Assembly (NCBI GenBank): GCA_964017065.1
Contig: OZ024790.1
Location: 6,308,922 to 6,372,921, forward strand
From: Haliclona indistincta
Lineage: Eukaryota > Porifera > Demospongiae > Haplosclerida > Chalinidae
Length of the DNA stretch: 64,000 nucleotides
Direction of reading: 5' to 3'
In this document: positions 43,671 to 56,163 of the stretch, one piece after another
How the letters are laid out: each line of letters opens with the position of its first letter
Position numbering within the stretch: the stretch's first letter is position 1
Made by a program: the position numbers and the translations under genes
The notes under the pieces: model-generated
What the model was told of the DNA's origin: nothing
Database searches by the model: none
Seen by the model: only the letters and a program-made list of their open reading frames with translations

Positions 43671-44526
43671 CCTAAGCTAGTATCAACCATGACTCCAACG
43701 TCAATACCAAAGTTGCTGTTTGTCATGACATAATGAGTTGTCATGCTGTCTTCTAGCAAGTTACTGTGTTATCATCAATACAATAATTACGAATCTTTTA
43801 TCAACAACTATTATGAAAATTAAATAAGCTAATCCGGATAGCAATGGGACAAAACTTGTTCTGAGATTGTTCACATTTTAGGAATTGACACTGCCCAATT
43901 GGCATTGTCCACCTAATTCAAATGCATATCTCATAACTAAGAAGGTAAAAACATCAGAAGTTTTATTTGTAAACTGAAATTGATTTTATTTGACATGAAA
44001 GGAATAATGTTGGTCTAAATGAAAAACTACACTTGGTTTTGACTTTCTCACCAGTAAGCATACTCCATCAAAGAAGCCATCTCCCTCTCTGATCCAATGC
44101 TCAAGTACTGGCATTTGAATACCTCTAAAGTCAACACTTAAAAATTAATGAGTACTGCGATTTCTGAGTGTTGAAAATTTCAGTCAATTTCTGGAATATC
44201 TAGCCCTTTATTATTTCCGCTATTATTATTATTATTATTTTGAGCTTTATATAGTTTCATGAAGAAAATACGTAAAATAAATGTGAGTGAGATATAAGTG
44301 ATGTGAGTTGTACTGAAAACATGCAGTACCTAACTTGCTAGAGGCCTAGGTTATGTCTATAGTGCACAATCTATAGTTCTTAAAATTCACGATCTTGTTC
44401 ATTTGCATTTCACAGACTCTTCGAACATTTTGTTAACTAACATTTTTACCATAGGATAATTCGATCTCAAAACTGCCCATAATTTTCATAGCCAATGCTG
44501 ATTTTTGAAGTAGACTATTCGTCTGT
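43671..44526. other. Spacer after T1
   Basis: No coding region. The same sequence follows T2 (50349-51650, for example atggcattgtccacctaattc-type blocks), so it belongs to the duplicated 6.9-kb unit. A (TTA)n run lies near 44220. Confidence 0.5.
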
Positions 44527-45624
44527 AGCAAGGAGCAGTTATGCACCTATCAATGTTAAGCCCCACTACCCTCCTCCCGGGCATGCGGGTGGGGTTTTGA
44601 TAGGGGCTTTGAACGGAAGCTGAGCCCAATGGGTGGAGATTTTAAACAGTAAAACCACTGAAACGGGTGGGAGTTGACACAACAATGGGGAGTTGACACA
44701 ACAGCTTGCCCTGGGGGTGGGGAAATTGATTTTTGGTAAGATCAAAACCCCACCATGCCCCCACCCATGCCCGGGAGGGGGTAGTGGGGCTTAACATTGA
44801 TAGGTGCATTACACATCAGTGCTCGGTCATCACTGTGTATCTAAACTTCACTACATGTGTAGTCATTGAGCATCTCTTTAGTGGATCAGGTATACACTTG
44901 AAATGAGGTTTATTCTTGACAGCTGCATGCATAGCCCCTTCTTGTTCATCAGGTCAGCAATCATCATGGAGGTGATCAGGATAGAGTGAGTCATCAGTTA
45001 GTGGCGTGTGTGTCACAGCTAGCTGTAGCTGCTGGTAAAGACACTCTCTGGAAGCAACTCAACAATGAGATACTACTGACAACCAGACACTCAAAACCAG
45101 AGTTAGCTATTGACAAAAAGTAGCACTGTAGTGAAACCTCTCAGATACAGTCATCCTTGACACCAATACAATCAGTGCCCTGAATAATGAGGTGTCCTGA
45201 TTTCAGGAGTTATTACATGATTTAAGATGACATGCAGTGTTTCGTTTTATTACACGGTCAGGGGTATCCAGATAGTCAAGAAAGAGTTCAACTGTATTGC
45301 ATGAACACAGAGTGCATGCAGATTCAACTAATCTAGTGTGGAATTTAAGTTGCTTAAAAATTAATAATAGGTAAAGATTGCAGTGTTGAAGATAGTTTGT
45401 GAAATATATTCGATGAGTTTTGCTCCTTCCCGAGACAATCCCATTTCTTGCTGAGCTGATGGAAGGTGAGTAGTGATACACTAAACCAACTCACTACTAA
45501 CCAGCATACATGTGGTTCTCTTGTTGCAGATAAGTCACTGGATGTTGAGAAACAAGCTCACGTGCACTCTGTTATAGTACTGATTGAAGAAATTGTGGGA
45601 GCGTCTGTACAACAATACTTATGA
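44527..45624 (+). pseudogene. HEATR1 3'-end relic H1
   Basis: Contains remnants of HEATR1 exon 11 (agcaaggagcagtta, then cacatcagtgctc after an inserted element), exon 18 (about 44954-45103, with a 9-base deletion and a lost donor), exon 19 (about 45372-45466, with a deletion that breaks frame) and exon 20 (about 45531-45624). The intron MITE is also present. It cannot encode HEATR1. Confidence 0.8.
44542..44808. mobile_element. 267-bp palindromic MITE with TTA target duplication
   Basis: Inverted ends tgcacctatcaatgttaagc / reverse complement, flanked by TTA at 44539-44541 and 44809-44811. The empty site cagttacacatcag is preserved in HEATR1 (about 38357) and in relic H3 (about 51669). A 3-bp TTA target suggests PIF/Harbinger (inference). 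Confidence 0.85.
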
Positions 45625-45784
45625 CTCATTGATTACATTAAGTTTTGACGTGCGTATACATTACGAATTAATAATTATTGAGTTATCATCTTATCTGAAT
45701 CGTAAAATTAGTATTTTCGTAAATTAAAGAAAACACACCAAGTGAAAAAATTAAGAAATATTTGCTGTTGCAATGTTTTGCAAA

Positions 45785-45880
45785 TGATTTACTGTAATTC
45801 CCAAGAGTTTGAAAGGGACAACACACTTCAAGCAAGAGACAGCCTCGTGCACTGTATTCTATATCCATTTCAACAATAAG
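45785..45880 (+). pseudogene. Tetraspanin exon 2 relic t1
   Basis: Matches T1 exon 2 and its acceptor (cccaag then agtttgaaagggacaac), with later divergence. It follows HEATR1 relic H1 just as T1 follows HEATR1. The remaining exons are not found. Confidence 0.6.
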
Positions 45881-46309
45881 TATACATGATTATCATGCAT
45901 GAACTGTACTGAACTGGGCAACATTATAATTCTACGTTACGGGCAGTACTACAGCACATTGCAGGTAGGTTGTCAGAAGCAATTGCAAGCAGACAGAGTA
46001 AAGTTTGTGGTTTGACAGTTTACACACAGTGCACTGTTTGGCACTGCCTGTTTGTCGTAGATTGTAATCATTGTTTCAAACCACAAGCTTTACAGTAGTA
46101 GTTTTGTTGTGGTGCTTCAGTGTCAATGTGCTAGATGAACTGTAACAACTTATAGCAAACACCAGATCTGCTGAATTATTAATTTTTTTTATTCATGGTC
46201 AATAATGTTGTATTGTAATTAATACTTCTCGCCTAGCTGGTCGTGTGACGGCATCAATGACAGTCGACTCACTGTCCATCCTATGTTTTACTAACCCACT
46301 CACCCAATT

Positions 46310-47138
46310 AATCTACTCAGTTACACATCCGTGCTTTATCGTCACTGTGTGTGCATGTGGTTGTAGAAGCACTATTCTAGTAAACAACACCACGTCACGA
46401 AGGTGTACAATAGGCTTCACTATATGTATACTTTTGAAGCTACACTTATGGATTAGGATATACACTTGAAGTAATATTGACAGCTGTATGTATAGCGCCT
46501 TCTTGTTTATCAGGTTATGGATGTTATCAGGATAGAGTTAGTGGCGTGTGTGTCACAGCTAGCTGTAGCTGCTGGTAAAGACACTCTCTGGAAGCAACTC
46601 AACAACGAGCTACTACTGACAACCAGAAACTCTAAACCAGAGGTAGACAAGAAGTATAGCACTGCAGTGGAAACAGTCATCCTTGACAACCACAAGCAGT
46701 GCTCTGAATAAAGAGTTGTCCTGATTTCAGGAGTTATTAGACTACATAAAAATGCATAATTTGGGATCACATGCAGTGTTTTATATGGTCAAGGAAATGG
46801 TTCCACTGTATTGCATGAACACAGAGTGCATTCAGATTCAACTAACTTAGTGTGGAATTTAAGTGTTGTTGTGTTGTGTTTAGGTATATAAAGATTGCAG
46901 TGTTGAAGATCGTTCGTGAGATATACTCCGAGCTTGGTGAGGAGTTTACTGTGCTTCTTCCCGAGACCATTCCGTTTCTAGCTGAGCTGATGGAAGGTGA
47001 GTGGTGATACACTGCAGCTCACTAGTAACCATTGGTTCTCTTGTTGCAGATGAGTCACTGGATGTAGAGAAGCAAGCTCACTCTGTCATAGTACTGATCG
47101 AAGAGATTGTGGGAGAGTCTGTACAACAATACTTTTAA
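46310..47138 (+). pseudogene. HEATR1 3'-end relic H2
   Basis: Remnants of exon 11 (about 46313-46372), exon 18 (46515-46642, internal deletion), the intron MITE (46665-46808), exon 19 (46891-46996, with an extra tata near the start) and exon 20 (47050-47138, frame open to TAA). It lies 131 bp before T2, the same arrangement as HEATR1 to T1. Confidence 0.8.
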
Positions 47139-47269
47139 CTAATAATATTATTATGGGAAATGTATTGAAGTGCGTATGAAATATCTATGAATATTCAGTG
47201 AATATGATCAATTTGATGATTATTATCGTGGATCCGCTCTGATCCAGACGTTTGTAGCAGTTCCCTGAA

Positions 47270-50200
47270 ATGAAGGACAACACAAAAGCTGAGAAAAGTA
47301 AGTTCATGTTAGTCGGTACACGTGCTCCGCGGAAAGTGAATATTTCTATGATTTCCAAGGGTTTCTGAGGGACAACACACTACGTGGAGATCTGTACCAT
47401 GACATATATATGTGGCCTGTGTATTGTATATCCATTGTATTAGTAAGTATAATACAATCATGCATTCAAGCTGTACTGAACTGGGAAACACTATCTACAG
47501 GCGCCTCTACCTAGTCTACCAGTGATAATAACTGGGATATGGGCATTAGTAAGATACTGTACACTCTCTAGTACACTGTCACACTCTGTTATAATTCAAG
47601 GTCCAGTGCACAATGTTCTTTCCCATCACAACTCAAGCCAGCATCTCTGTGATCACAATATCAGTCCTGGTCATCATCGTGGGTCTACTCATGATTGCTG
47701 TTCTTGTTGGGTTTGTACTTTTTGTGCGCTATGAGAGAGCATCAAAACACAGACAGTATTATGTAGGACGACATCACTTAAGCTTATTAAAACTAGGAAT
47801 GGTAAGCACACATAAACATTAATTGGAATGTTAATTATTGTTGCTTATAATATTATTTATTTAGCCTATTGCTATTCTATTCGTTCTTGATGGGGTCTTA
47901 CTATCTCTTGGTATTGCAGCAGGTGCTCTGATCCCTAGTGTGAGTGACTATACACCATGTTCGGTATAAGTATACGATAGCATAGTGATGGGTAACTCTA
48001 GATCTGGCATTTTAGCATATCAGCGCGTGCAATCCTTGTTGTAATCATTCATCAGTCATGAATATAATTATTAATGGGTCGCTTGTAGCTCACCCACTTT
48101 CGTAATTGCAACACGGCCAGAAGATGAACAGACAGCATCATGCTGTAGTTTTACAATAAGAATATCTATTTTTCCAGTGACAAAATGCACTTTTCTCAAA
48201 TGCTTTCTCATTTGAATGCTATCACTTTGAGAGTTTTGTCCCATACACATGCATATTAGCTTTCAGATACGAGAGAAATTTCTTGATTATAAGAACACTT
48301 CAGTACAGAGAAATGTTGCCACAGTGACCCCTACAAGAATAAAGTTAGCTATTAATTTATTATAAATTTTTACCTCTTGCTAGATAATGACACTGGTGTA
48401 CTTAGCTTGTTGGAAGTGTACTGAAATCTTCACTTGCATGCACTTGCCTAACTCTAAAATGGCATAGTAATTTAGCCACCAATAGTATAACCATTATACT
48501 TCATTGTATTATAATAGCTGTCAGAGAGTATTGGAACTAGTGCCAACATTTCATTATTCACCATCCACGACTCTCAAGGAGCCAGGAATGCTTGGGATGC
48601 TGCTCAAAACACAGTTAGTAAGATAAAGATATGTTAGTTTAATCTTTATTACATTTTGATGTATAATTATAGCTAAGATGTTGTGGAGCAATGAATTTCA
48701 GTGATTATGAACAAGTTTTCAACAACTTCTCTGTACCAGTCTCTTGCTGTGACACCACCAACCCACTGGTCAATGAGACAACATGTCCAGATATTGTCAT
48801 GGACACTAACATGACCACTGAGCTAATATACACTGAGGTACTGCATCATTGCAGTGTTATAAACAATATCCACCTCCTCTTATCTTACTGCAGGGCTGTG
48901 TTCCTCAGTTAGTGTCTTACTTTCATTATATTCACAGTGTTGTTGCTGGAGTTAGTATCTTTGCAGGAGCAATACCGGTATACTGTATAGCAATGCTGTA
49001 TTTATTTCCCCTTCTTTGATTAATTGTGTGTAGATAATTGGAGGATGGTATATATTCTCTATGATTGGTAATGATAATAATTTTCATCTCATGCATGTCA
49101 ATTTCTATAATGCATTATAAAGGTTTTAATATAAATTGTAAAAGACTGTCCGGAGAACGTTGTACATTGATAACTTTTGGATTCAATTTGGTTAGTTTCT
49201 TAGTTAGCCCTCGCATTGTATTATAGTATTAAACATTGATACAGGTATTTAGTTTTGGCTTCATTATTGTTGCAGTGCAGGCGTTGGTGAGCAATGCAAC
49301 AATACATGCAATTATTGAGCAATGCAATTATATTATGCATCAATCTAATGGCTACACCATAGCTATACTTTGTATATCTCTCTGACTCTCTATATTCATG
49401 CAGGTACGAGATGTGTTATATTATTATCCTATCACTGCACCAGCTAATACTAATGTGATAATAATATCAGTTCTGCTCATCATTGCTGGTGGACTCATGA
49501 TTGGTGCATATACCATCCTGATATATTCATCAGTAAGATTATTTGACACCTGGTTTTGTTCTGGTTCGGAAGGTTTTGTTCTGGTTCGGAAGGTTTTGTT
49601 CTGTATCGGATGTGTTACTGTACGTTTATATAATTCCAGGATGTCTTTACTTCACACACTATGCATGCAGGTCTTTTTTATGATCATATTCTCACTTGTT
49701 GTTGGTGGTGTAGCAGCTGGTATGAGTGGACCGGTGAGTATCATGATTGACACACTGTATATTTTGCTTGTTCTGTTGTCTACAGACCAGTATTGAGCTA
49801 GAAAGTACATTACATCAATATCTTGATAATCAACCAGTTCAAGAGACTTGGAACGAGTTACAGAAAAATGTCTGAAAATTAATCTGTATGTAACTATGAC
49901 AGTGTTTATCATTCAGATGGAGTGTTGTGGAGTGGATCACTTCACTGATTATGAAACAGTGTTTAGTAATTTCTCTGTACCAGTGTCATGCTGTAACACC
50001 ACTAATCCACTAGCCAGTGAATGTCCTGATATTGTGAGGAATTCTCAGCAGATGATCAACCAAACTGGTCTAATATACTCTGAAGTCAGTGCCTGCAGTG
50101 TGCGGTCCATCTTGTCACTAACTTATTATCTGTTACTATAGGGTTGTGTGTCTCATTTGGAGTCATTCTTCAACAACATGTTCACTGTTATTGTTGCAGT

Positions 50201-50348
50201 CACTATTACTATAGCAAGCATACAAGTAAATATGCATGGATGCCTATAAATGTACTATAGTCACAATATCCTGTCTTTTTGTCAGCTCCTTGCAATGCTA
50301 ATTTGGTTGTGGTATATCATCACTTCCATACTGGATCTATATAACTAA
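47270..50348 (+). CDS. Twin tetraspanin T2 (533 aa, 17 exons)
   Basis: Exons: 47270-47297, 47360-47442, 47501-47548, 47601-47801, 47865-47939, 48518-48613, 48673-48837, 48894-48977, 49034-49067, 49123-49190, 49245-49286, 49404-49619, 49671-49733, 49786-49869, 49917-50084, 50142-50225, 50286-50348. The frame is continuous through both modules, as in T1. LEL1 has RCCGAMNFSDYE and PVSCC; LEL2 has ECCGVDHFTDYE and PVSCC. Exon 12 is 11 codons longer than in T1 because a 20-bp segment (ggttttgttctggttcggaa) is tandemly repeated. The C terminus gains two residues (YN). The exon 2 acceptor used in T1's longer model is destroyed here (ccgcgg), which supports the downstream acceptor ccaag. Expected at the plasma or an internal membrane; no partner can be inferred. 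Confidence 0.8.
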
Positions 50349-51655
50349 GCTAGTATCAACCACGACTCCAACATCAATACCAAAGTTAATGGTTGTCATG
50401 ACACTGTGAGTGACATGAGTTGTTATACTGTCTTCTAGTAAATTATTGTGTTATCATCAATATAATAATTACGAATATTTTATTAACAAGTATTATGAAA
50501 ATTAAATAAGCTAATCCGGATAACAATGGGACAAAAATTGTTCTGAGGTTGTTCGTATTTTAGGGAGTGACACTGCCCCATTGGCATTGTCCACCTAATT
50601 CAAATGCATATCATAACTAAGATAGGTACATCAGAAGTTTTTATGAGAAAGCTGATCATGAAATTGATTTAATTGTCATGAAAGGAATAATGTTGGTCTA
50701 AATGAAACACTACACTTGGTTTTGAATTTCTCACCGGTAAGCTGCCGGTAAGCATCAATTATTCACTCCATCAAAGAAGCTATCTCCCTCTCTGATCCAA
50801 TGCTCAAGTACTGGCATTTGAATACCTCTAAAGTCAACACTTAAAAGAGTACTGCGATTTCTGAGTGTTGAAAATTTCAGTCAATTTCTGGAATATCTAG
50901 CCCTTTATTATTTCCGCTATTATTATTATTATTATTATTATTTTGAGCTTTATAATTATAGTATCATGAAGAAAAGAAGTAAAATAAATGTGAACGAGAT
51001 AAGTGATGAGAGTTGTACTGAAAACATGCAGTAGCTAACTTGCTAGAGAAGTAGGCTATGTCTATAGTCCACAATCTATAGTTCTTAAAAATCCACGATC
51101 TTGTTCATTTGCATTTCACAGACTCTCAGAATATTTTGTTAATTGCAGTATTGTGAATTGTTATTGTTTCAATACATGTGCAAAGTTGGAACAGAGACAA
51201 AAGTGTCAAGTAATGTATTCGGGTTGTAAAAAGGTTTCATAATCACCTGATATGTTATACCAAGTTGATTAGCTATCCTATTGAAGCTCTGCCCTGCATG
51301 CAATCACTGCTGTCAACTTATGAGTCATTTCGGCTGCCTATACAGAGATACTGTAGCACAAAATAGTAAATTCAACATGTTCAACTTGAGTGTTCACAAT
51401 TTTCAACAAAACCATCAATGGTTTTCTATCAAGAACCGTCCTCAAAATGAAATTGAGGCTTAAATCTTGTGTCACTTGAGGACTATTGTTAGTTTCAAGA
51501 ACTTCTTTTTAACTATTTCTCCATTCAAAGGAAGCCATCTCACCACCAGTGCTCCTTGATCACTTGTCCACACTTTCCTCCGTAGGATAATTCGATCTCA
51601 AAACTGCTCATAAGTTTCATAGCCAATGCTGATTTTTGAAGTAGACTATTCGTCT
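50349..51655. other. Spacer after T2
   Basis: Collinear with 43671-44526 after T1, plus about 450 bp (51130-51590) absent there. No supported gene. A (TTA)n run lies at 50921-50942. Confidence 0.5.
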
Positions 51656-51657
51656 CT

Positions 51658-52503
51658 AGCAAGGAGCAGTTACACATCAGTGCTCCATCATCACTGTGTA
51701 CCTCACCACCCCATACCATCTCCAACTACACCATAAACGTCATGTATAGTCATTGGGCATCTGTTTAGTGGATCAGGTATACACTTGAAGTGAGGTTTAT
51801 TTGCATGCATAGTGTCTTCTTGTTCATCAGGTCAGCAATCATCATGGAGGTGATCGGGATAGAGTGAGTCATCAGTTAGTGGCGTGTGTGTCACAGCTAG
51901 CTGTAGCTGCTGGTAAAGACACTCTCTGGAAGCAACTCAACAATGAGCTATACTGACAACCAGACACTCTAAACCAGAGGTAGCTATTGACAAAAAGTAG
52001 CACTGCAGTGAAACCTCTCAGATACAGTCATCCTTGACACCTACAATCAGTGCCCTGAATAAAGAGGTGTCCTGATTTCAGGAGTTATTACATAATTTGG
52101 AATGACATGCAGTGTTACGTTTTATTACACGGTCAGGGGTATCCAGATAGTCAAGAAAGAGTTCAACTGTATTGCATGAACACAGAGTGCATGCAGATTC
52201 AACTAAACTATAGTGCGGAATTTAAGTTGCTTAAAAATTAATAATAGGTAAAGATTGCAGTGTTGAAGATAGTTTGTGAAATATATATTCGATGAGTTTT
52301 GCTCCTTCCCGAGACAATCCCATTTCTTGCTGAGCTGATGGAAGGTGAGTAGTCATACACTAAACCAACTCATTACTAACCAGCATACATGTGGTTCTCT
52401 TGTTGCAGATAAGTCACTGGATGTTGAGAAACAAGCTCACGTGCACTCTGTTATAGTACTGATTGAAGAAATTGTGGGAGCGTCTGTACAACAATACTTA
52501 TGA
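51658..52503 (+). pseudogene. HEATR1 3'-end relic H3
   Basis: Close sister of H1: the exon 11 remnant is uninterrupted (gcaaggagcagttacacatc), exon 18 is at about 51833-51980 with a small deletion, the intron MITE follows, then frame-broken exon 19 and exon 20 ending at about 52503. Confidence 0.8.
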
Positions 52504-52669
52504 CTCATTGATTACATTAAGTTTTGACGTGCGTATACATTACGAATTAATAATTATTGAGTTATCATCTTATCTGAATCGTAAAATTAGTATTTTCGTA
52601 AATTAAGGAAAACACACCAAGTGAAAAAATTAAGAAATATTTGCTGTTGGAATGTTTTGCAAATGATTT

Positions 52670-52760
52670 ACTGTAATTCCCAAGAGTTTGAAAGGGACAA
52701 CACACTTCAAGCAAGAGACAGCCTCGTGCACTGTATTCTATATCCATTTCAACAATAAGT
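52670..52760 (+). pseudogene. Tetraspanin exon 2 relic t2
   Basis: Near-identical to relic t1 (tcccaagagtttgaaaggga) and equally isolated. It marks the same internal position of the second repeat unit. Confidence 0.6.
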
Positions 52761-53149
52761 ATACATAATTATCATGCATGAACTGTACTGAACTGGGCAA
52801 CATTATAATTCTACGTTACGGGCAGTACTACAGCGCATTGCAGGTAGGTTGTCAGAAGCAATTGCAAGCAGACAGAGTAAAGCTTGTGGTTTGACAGTTT
52901 ACACTCAGTGCACTGTTTGGCACTGCCTGTTTGTCGTAGATTGTAATCATTGTTTCAAAACCACAAGATTCACATTGGTTAGAATTTAACAGTAGTAGTT
53001 TTGTTGTGGTGCTTCAGTGTCAATGTGCTAGATGAACTATAACGACTTATAGCAAACACCAGATCTGCTGAATTATTTTTTTATTCATGGTCATAACGTT
53101 GTGTTGTAATTAAAAATTCTCGCCTAGCTGGTCGTGTGACGGCATCAAT

Positions 53150-53890
53150 GACACTCGACTCATTGTCTATCCTATCTTTTACTCACCCACTCACCCAATC
53201 TACTCAGTTACACATCCGTGCTTCATCGTCACTGTGTGTGCATGTGGTTGTAGAAGCACTATTATACTCTCCAAGATAATTATTATGATAGAGTATGATT
53301 TGTTGATATTCTAGTAAATAACACCAGCCTCACCAGGTGTACCATAGGCTTCACTACATGTATACTTTTGAAGCCACACTTATAGTGGATCAGGTACATA
53401 CACTTGAAGTATTATTGACAGCTGTATGTATAGCGCCTTCTTGTTTATCAGGTTATGGATGTTATCAGAGTTAGAGTTAGTGGCGTGTGTGTCACAGCTA
53501 GCTGTTGCTGCTGGTAAAGACACTCTCTCAACAATGAGTTACTACTGACAACCAGTCATTCAAAACCAGAGGTAAACAGAGACAGCCGGACTACATCGCA
53601 GAGAGCAGATTTATTTAATGCAGAAAAATTGATGTTTATGTACATTGTATTTAGGTAGTCGAATTATAAAAGTTTCAGTGTAAAGTTGAAGATAGTTCGT
53701 GAAACATGCTCCATACTTGCTGAGGAGTTTGGGTTCTTCCTGAGCTAGACCATACCATTTCTTGCTAAGCTGTGGAGAGTGAGTAGTGTATCAGCTCAGT
53801 ACTGACCACTAGTTCTCTTCTTGATTGAGGTTCAACAAGCTAGCTCACTCTGTTGAGTGAGTCTGTATACAACAATGTTTAATGTTTACT
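53150..53890 (+). pseudogene. HEATR1 3'-end relic H4
   Basis: Most decayed copy, sister of H2: an exon 11-like segment near 53200, exon 18-like at about 53455-53573 with deletions, exon 19-like at about 53665-53780, and only a trace of exon 20. It precedes T3 as H2 precedes T2. Confidence 0.65.
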
Positions 53891-54521
53891 AGAAGTATCA
53901 CTGTTGTAATGCAAGGGTGTAAGCAAGGCGGCTGGGGCTGAAGCCACCAGATTTCATATCAGAAAACTCTTTGTACAAAATTATATACTTGACTTATAAA
54001 TGAATTATTTCAGTTGTGACTCACTAGAAGTGTCCCAAATAAACCCAATTTACTATCACTAAACATGGAAATACAGTTGAAAACACCAACAATTAAAATG
54101 GTAACTCATTAATAATAAGGAGAAAATTTTCGGGCCCTATACGGTGCCATTTTCGCCGCCGAAACTTTCTTGGTATGGGCGTGAATTTAGCTGCTTCCGG
54201 TATCATGGATAGTCAGGTCATGGAGTTGTCTAGATCTGTTCCCAAAATGTAGGACACAACATACATTGAAAAAAGTACGTTACCGTGCTAGTCTACATGT
54301 ATTATTTTTGTATGAGAATGCCGCTTTTGGCGCTAGCGGCAACTCCGTTTGTACTTGCAAAGATAAAAATAGTTTCTTCTGGTTTCTCTGAAGAGTTTGA
54401 AAAGGAAAACACACTACGTGGATTACTGTGCAGTGAAGGCCGCTATGTTCATGCAATTTATTATATATCAATTATATTGGTAAGCAGAATTCATTATCCT
54501 TGACCTTGTGATGTGAACTAG

Positions 54522-56163
54522 TAGTGAGGCGGCAGAGCAGAACAATCGTGCATTTTGTGATAAAAGCATCAAATTTGGTACAGTGGTAGATAATAGCACT
54601 ATAATGAAATACAGATATTGGGCCACCACAGAATTTTCAGTTTAAGTATAAAATTCACTAATTAATATCTGCAATAATAATTATGCGCATAATCAAGTAA
54701 AAACTTTTACTACATTGGATAGTATGAAAAGTTGATTCTAATGATAAAAATGAATACAAAAATGATATACTAGCTAATCATGAAACTTAATAATAGCAAT
54801 AAAACCAAAAAAATAAAATACTCTATAATGAGATTGTTAATTTTGAAAACATGTTACCTTTACATGCAAGCAATGTGTGCATGCAAGTTGATTAACTTTG
54901 TTGCAATTACATCACTTTACACTGCTTTGTGTATGATAGAAGCAGCTTAAAGCTTTTGGTTCATGTTTACATTCTGTTTTTTATCACTGAGAAGCGGCAT
55001 GTTCAAGAAAGTAATTAATCTACCCATTCTTTTTCTTATAACCTGTTGATAATGCATTTGATGATGTGCTTGTATAGAATATATAGAATTATAGAATTTG
55101 CAACAACTCTGAATCTACTAATCTACATTAAAATGGTTTTGAACTAGCCTTGGAGGGTTAGCTAATGCTTCTCAGAAAGCAAATTAATTGATAATGAAAA
55201 CCTCAGTTTAGTAACTCATCTGGGCCAGTAAAGTTGTATGGTGCAAACTAGGTCTGATTAAGCAGATGGCTGTATTACAAGGTGTAAAACTCATTGCAGT
55301 TGGGACTCTAGGATGTGGCCATACTAGAGAGGTGACCATTGACAGTTAGCTCAGCTAGGTTTCAAGGTACTGTCAAATAGTCAATTTTGCAACATTTTAT
55401 ACCTGCTTTAATATCAAGCTCCACACCATGCACTGTATCTGCTAGCATAATAATACAGTTACAATGAAACTACATTGATATTAATTATGAGCTAAGTTGC
55501 ATAAAACTAAAATATGTAATTAACAGTAAGGACTGCTAGTGCTGCTAAATAAGGTGGTTACATGTATTGTCTTGCCACTAAAATTGGGATTTGACAATTG
55601 TATTGCACAAAGTGCTTGATGTATCTGTATCTTTTCATGGCTTCAAACATAATGTCTTAAAATGACTATAATTATCTCAGTGCTGCTGGCTTACTCTTAC
55701 TTTAGCTCAAAATTGTTCATTTATTATAAACTTCAGACTGTCTCTACTGCAGCATAATTTCTAAACACTTTGAGTAACAAGGGTAAGAAGATTACTGCTT
55801 TATATACACGAATTAGCTAACCAAATTAAATGAATTATTCATGAGACATTAAGTAATTCACTTTTCTATTCTTATTTTGTCTTGAGGTTGTAGTGCACAA
55901 TTACAAACATCATCAATGCATTTAGTGATTCCAATTCTTCCATAATTGTAAAGTTTTGCATTTTGGATTGTTGAAAATTGTTTAAAATTATGTCCGACAT
56001 AATTAACCATTAATTAACATTTTTAAGAACAAGGGTTAAAATTATAGTGTGGCCCAATATCCAAATCTTTTTGTAACACCTTTAGTAACATGTATAGCAA
56101 GTTTGGTGCTTTTATCACAAAATGCACAATTGTTGTGTATTTTTAAGCTTTGCCACCTCACTA
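54522..56163. mobile_element. Long-TIR element in T3 intron 2
   Basis: The left end tagtgaggcggcagagcag and right end ctttgccacctcactat are inverted. The inverted similarity extends about 100 bp inward (cattttgtgataaaagca on one side, its complement on the other). The interior of about 1.4 kb has no transposase frame. Confidence 0.6.
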
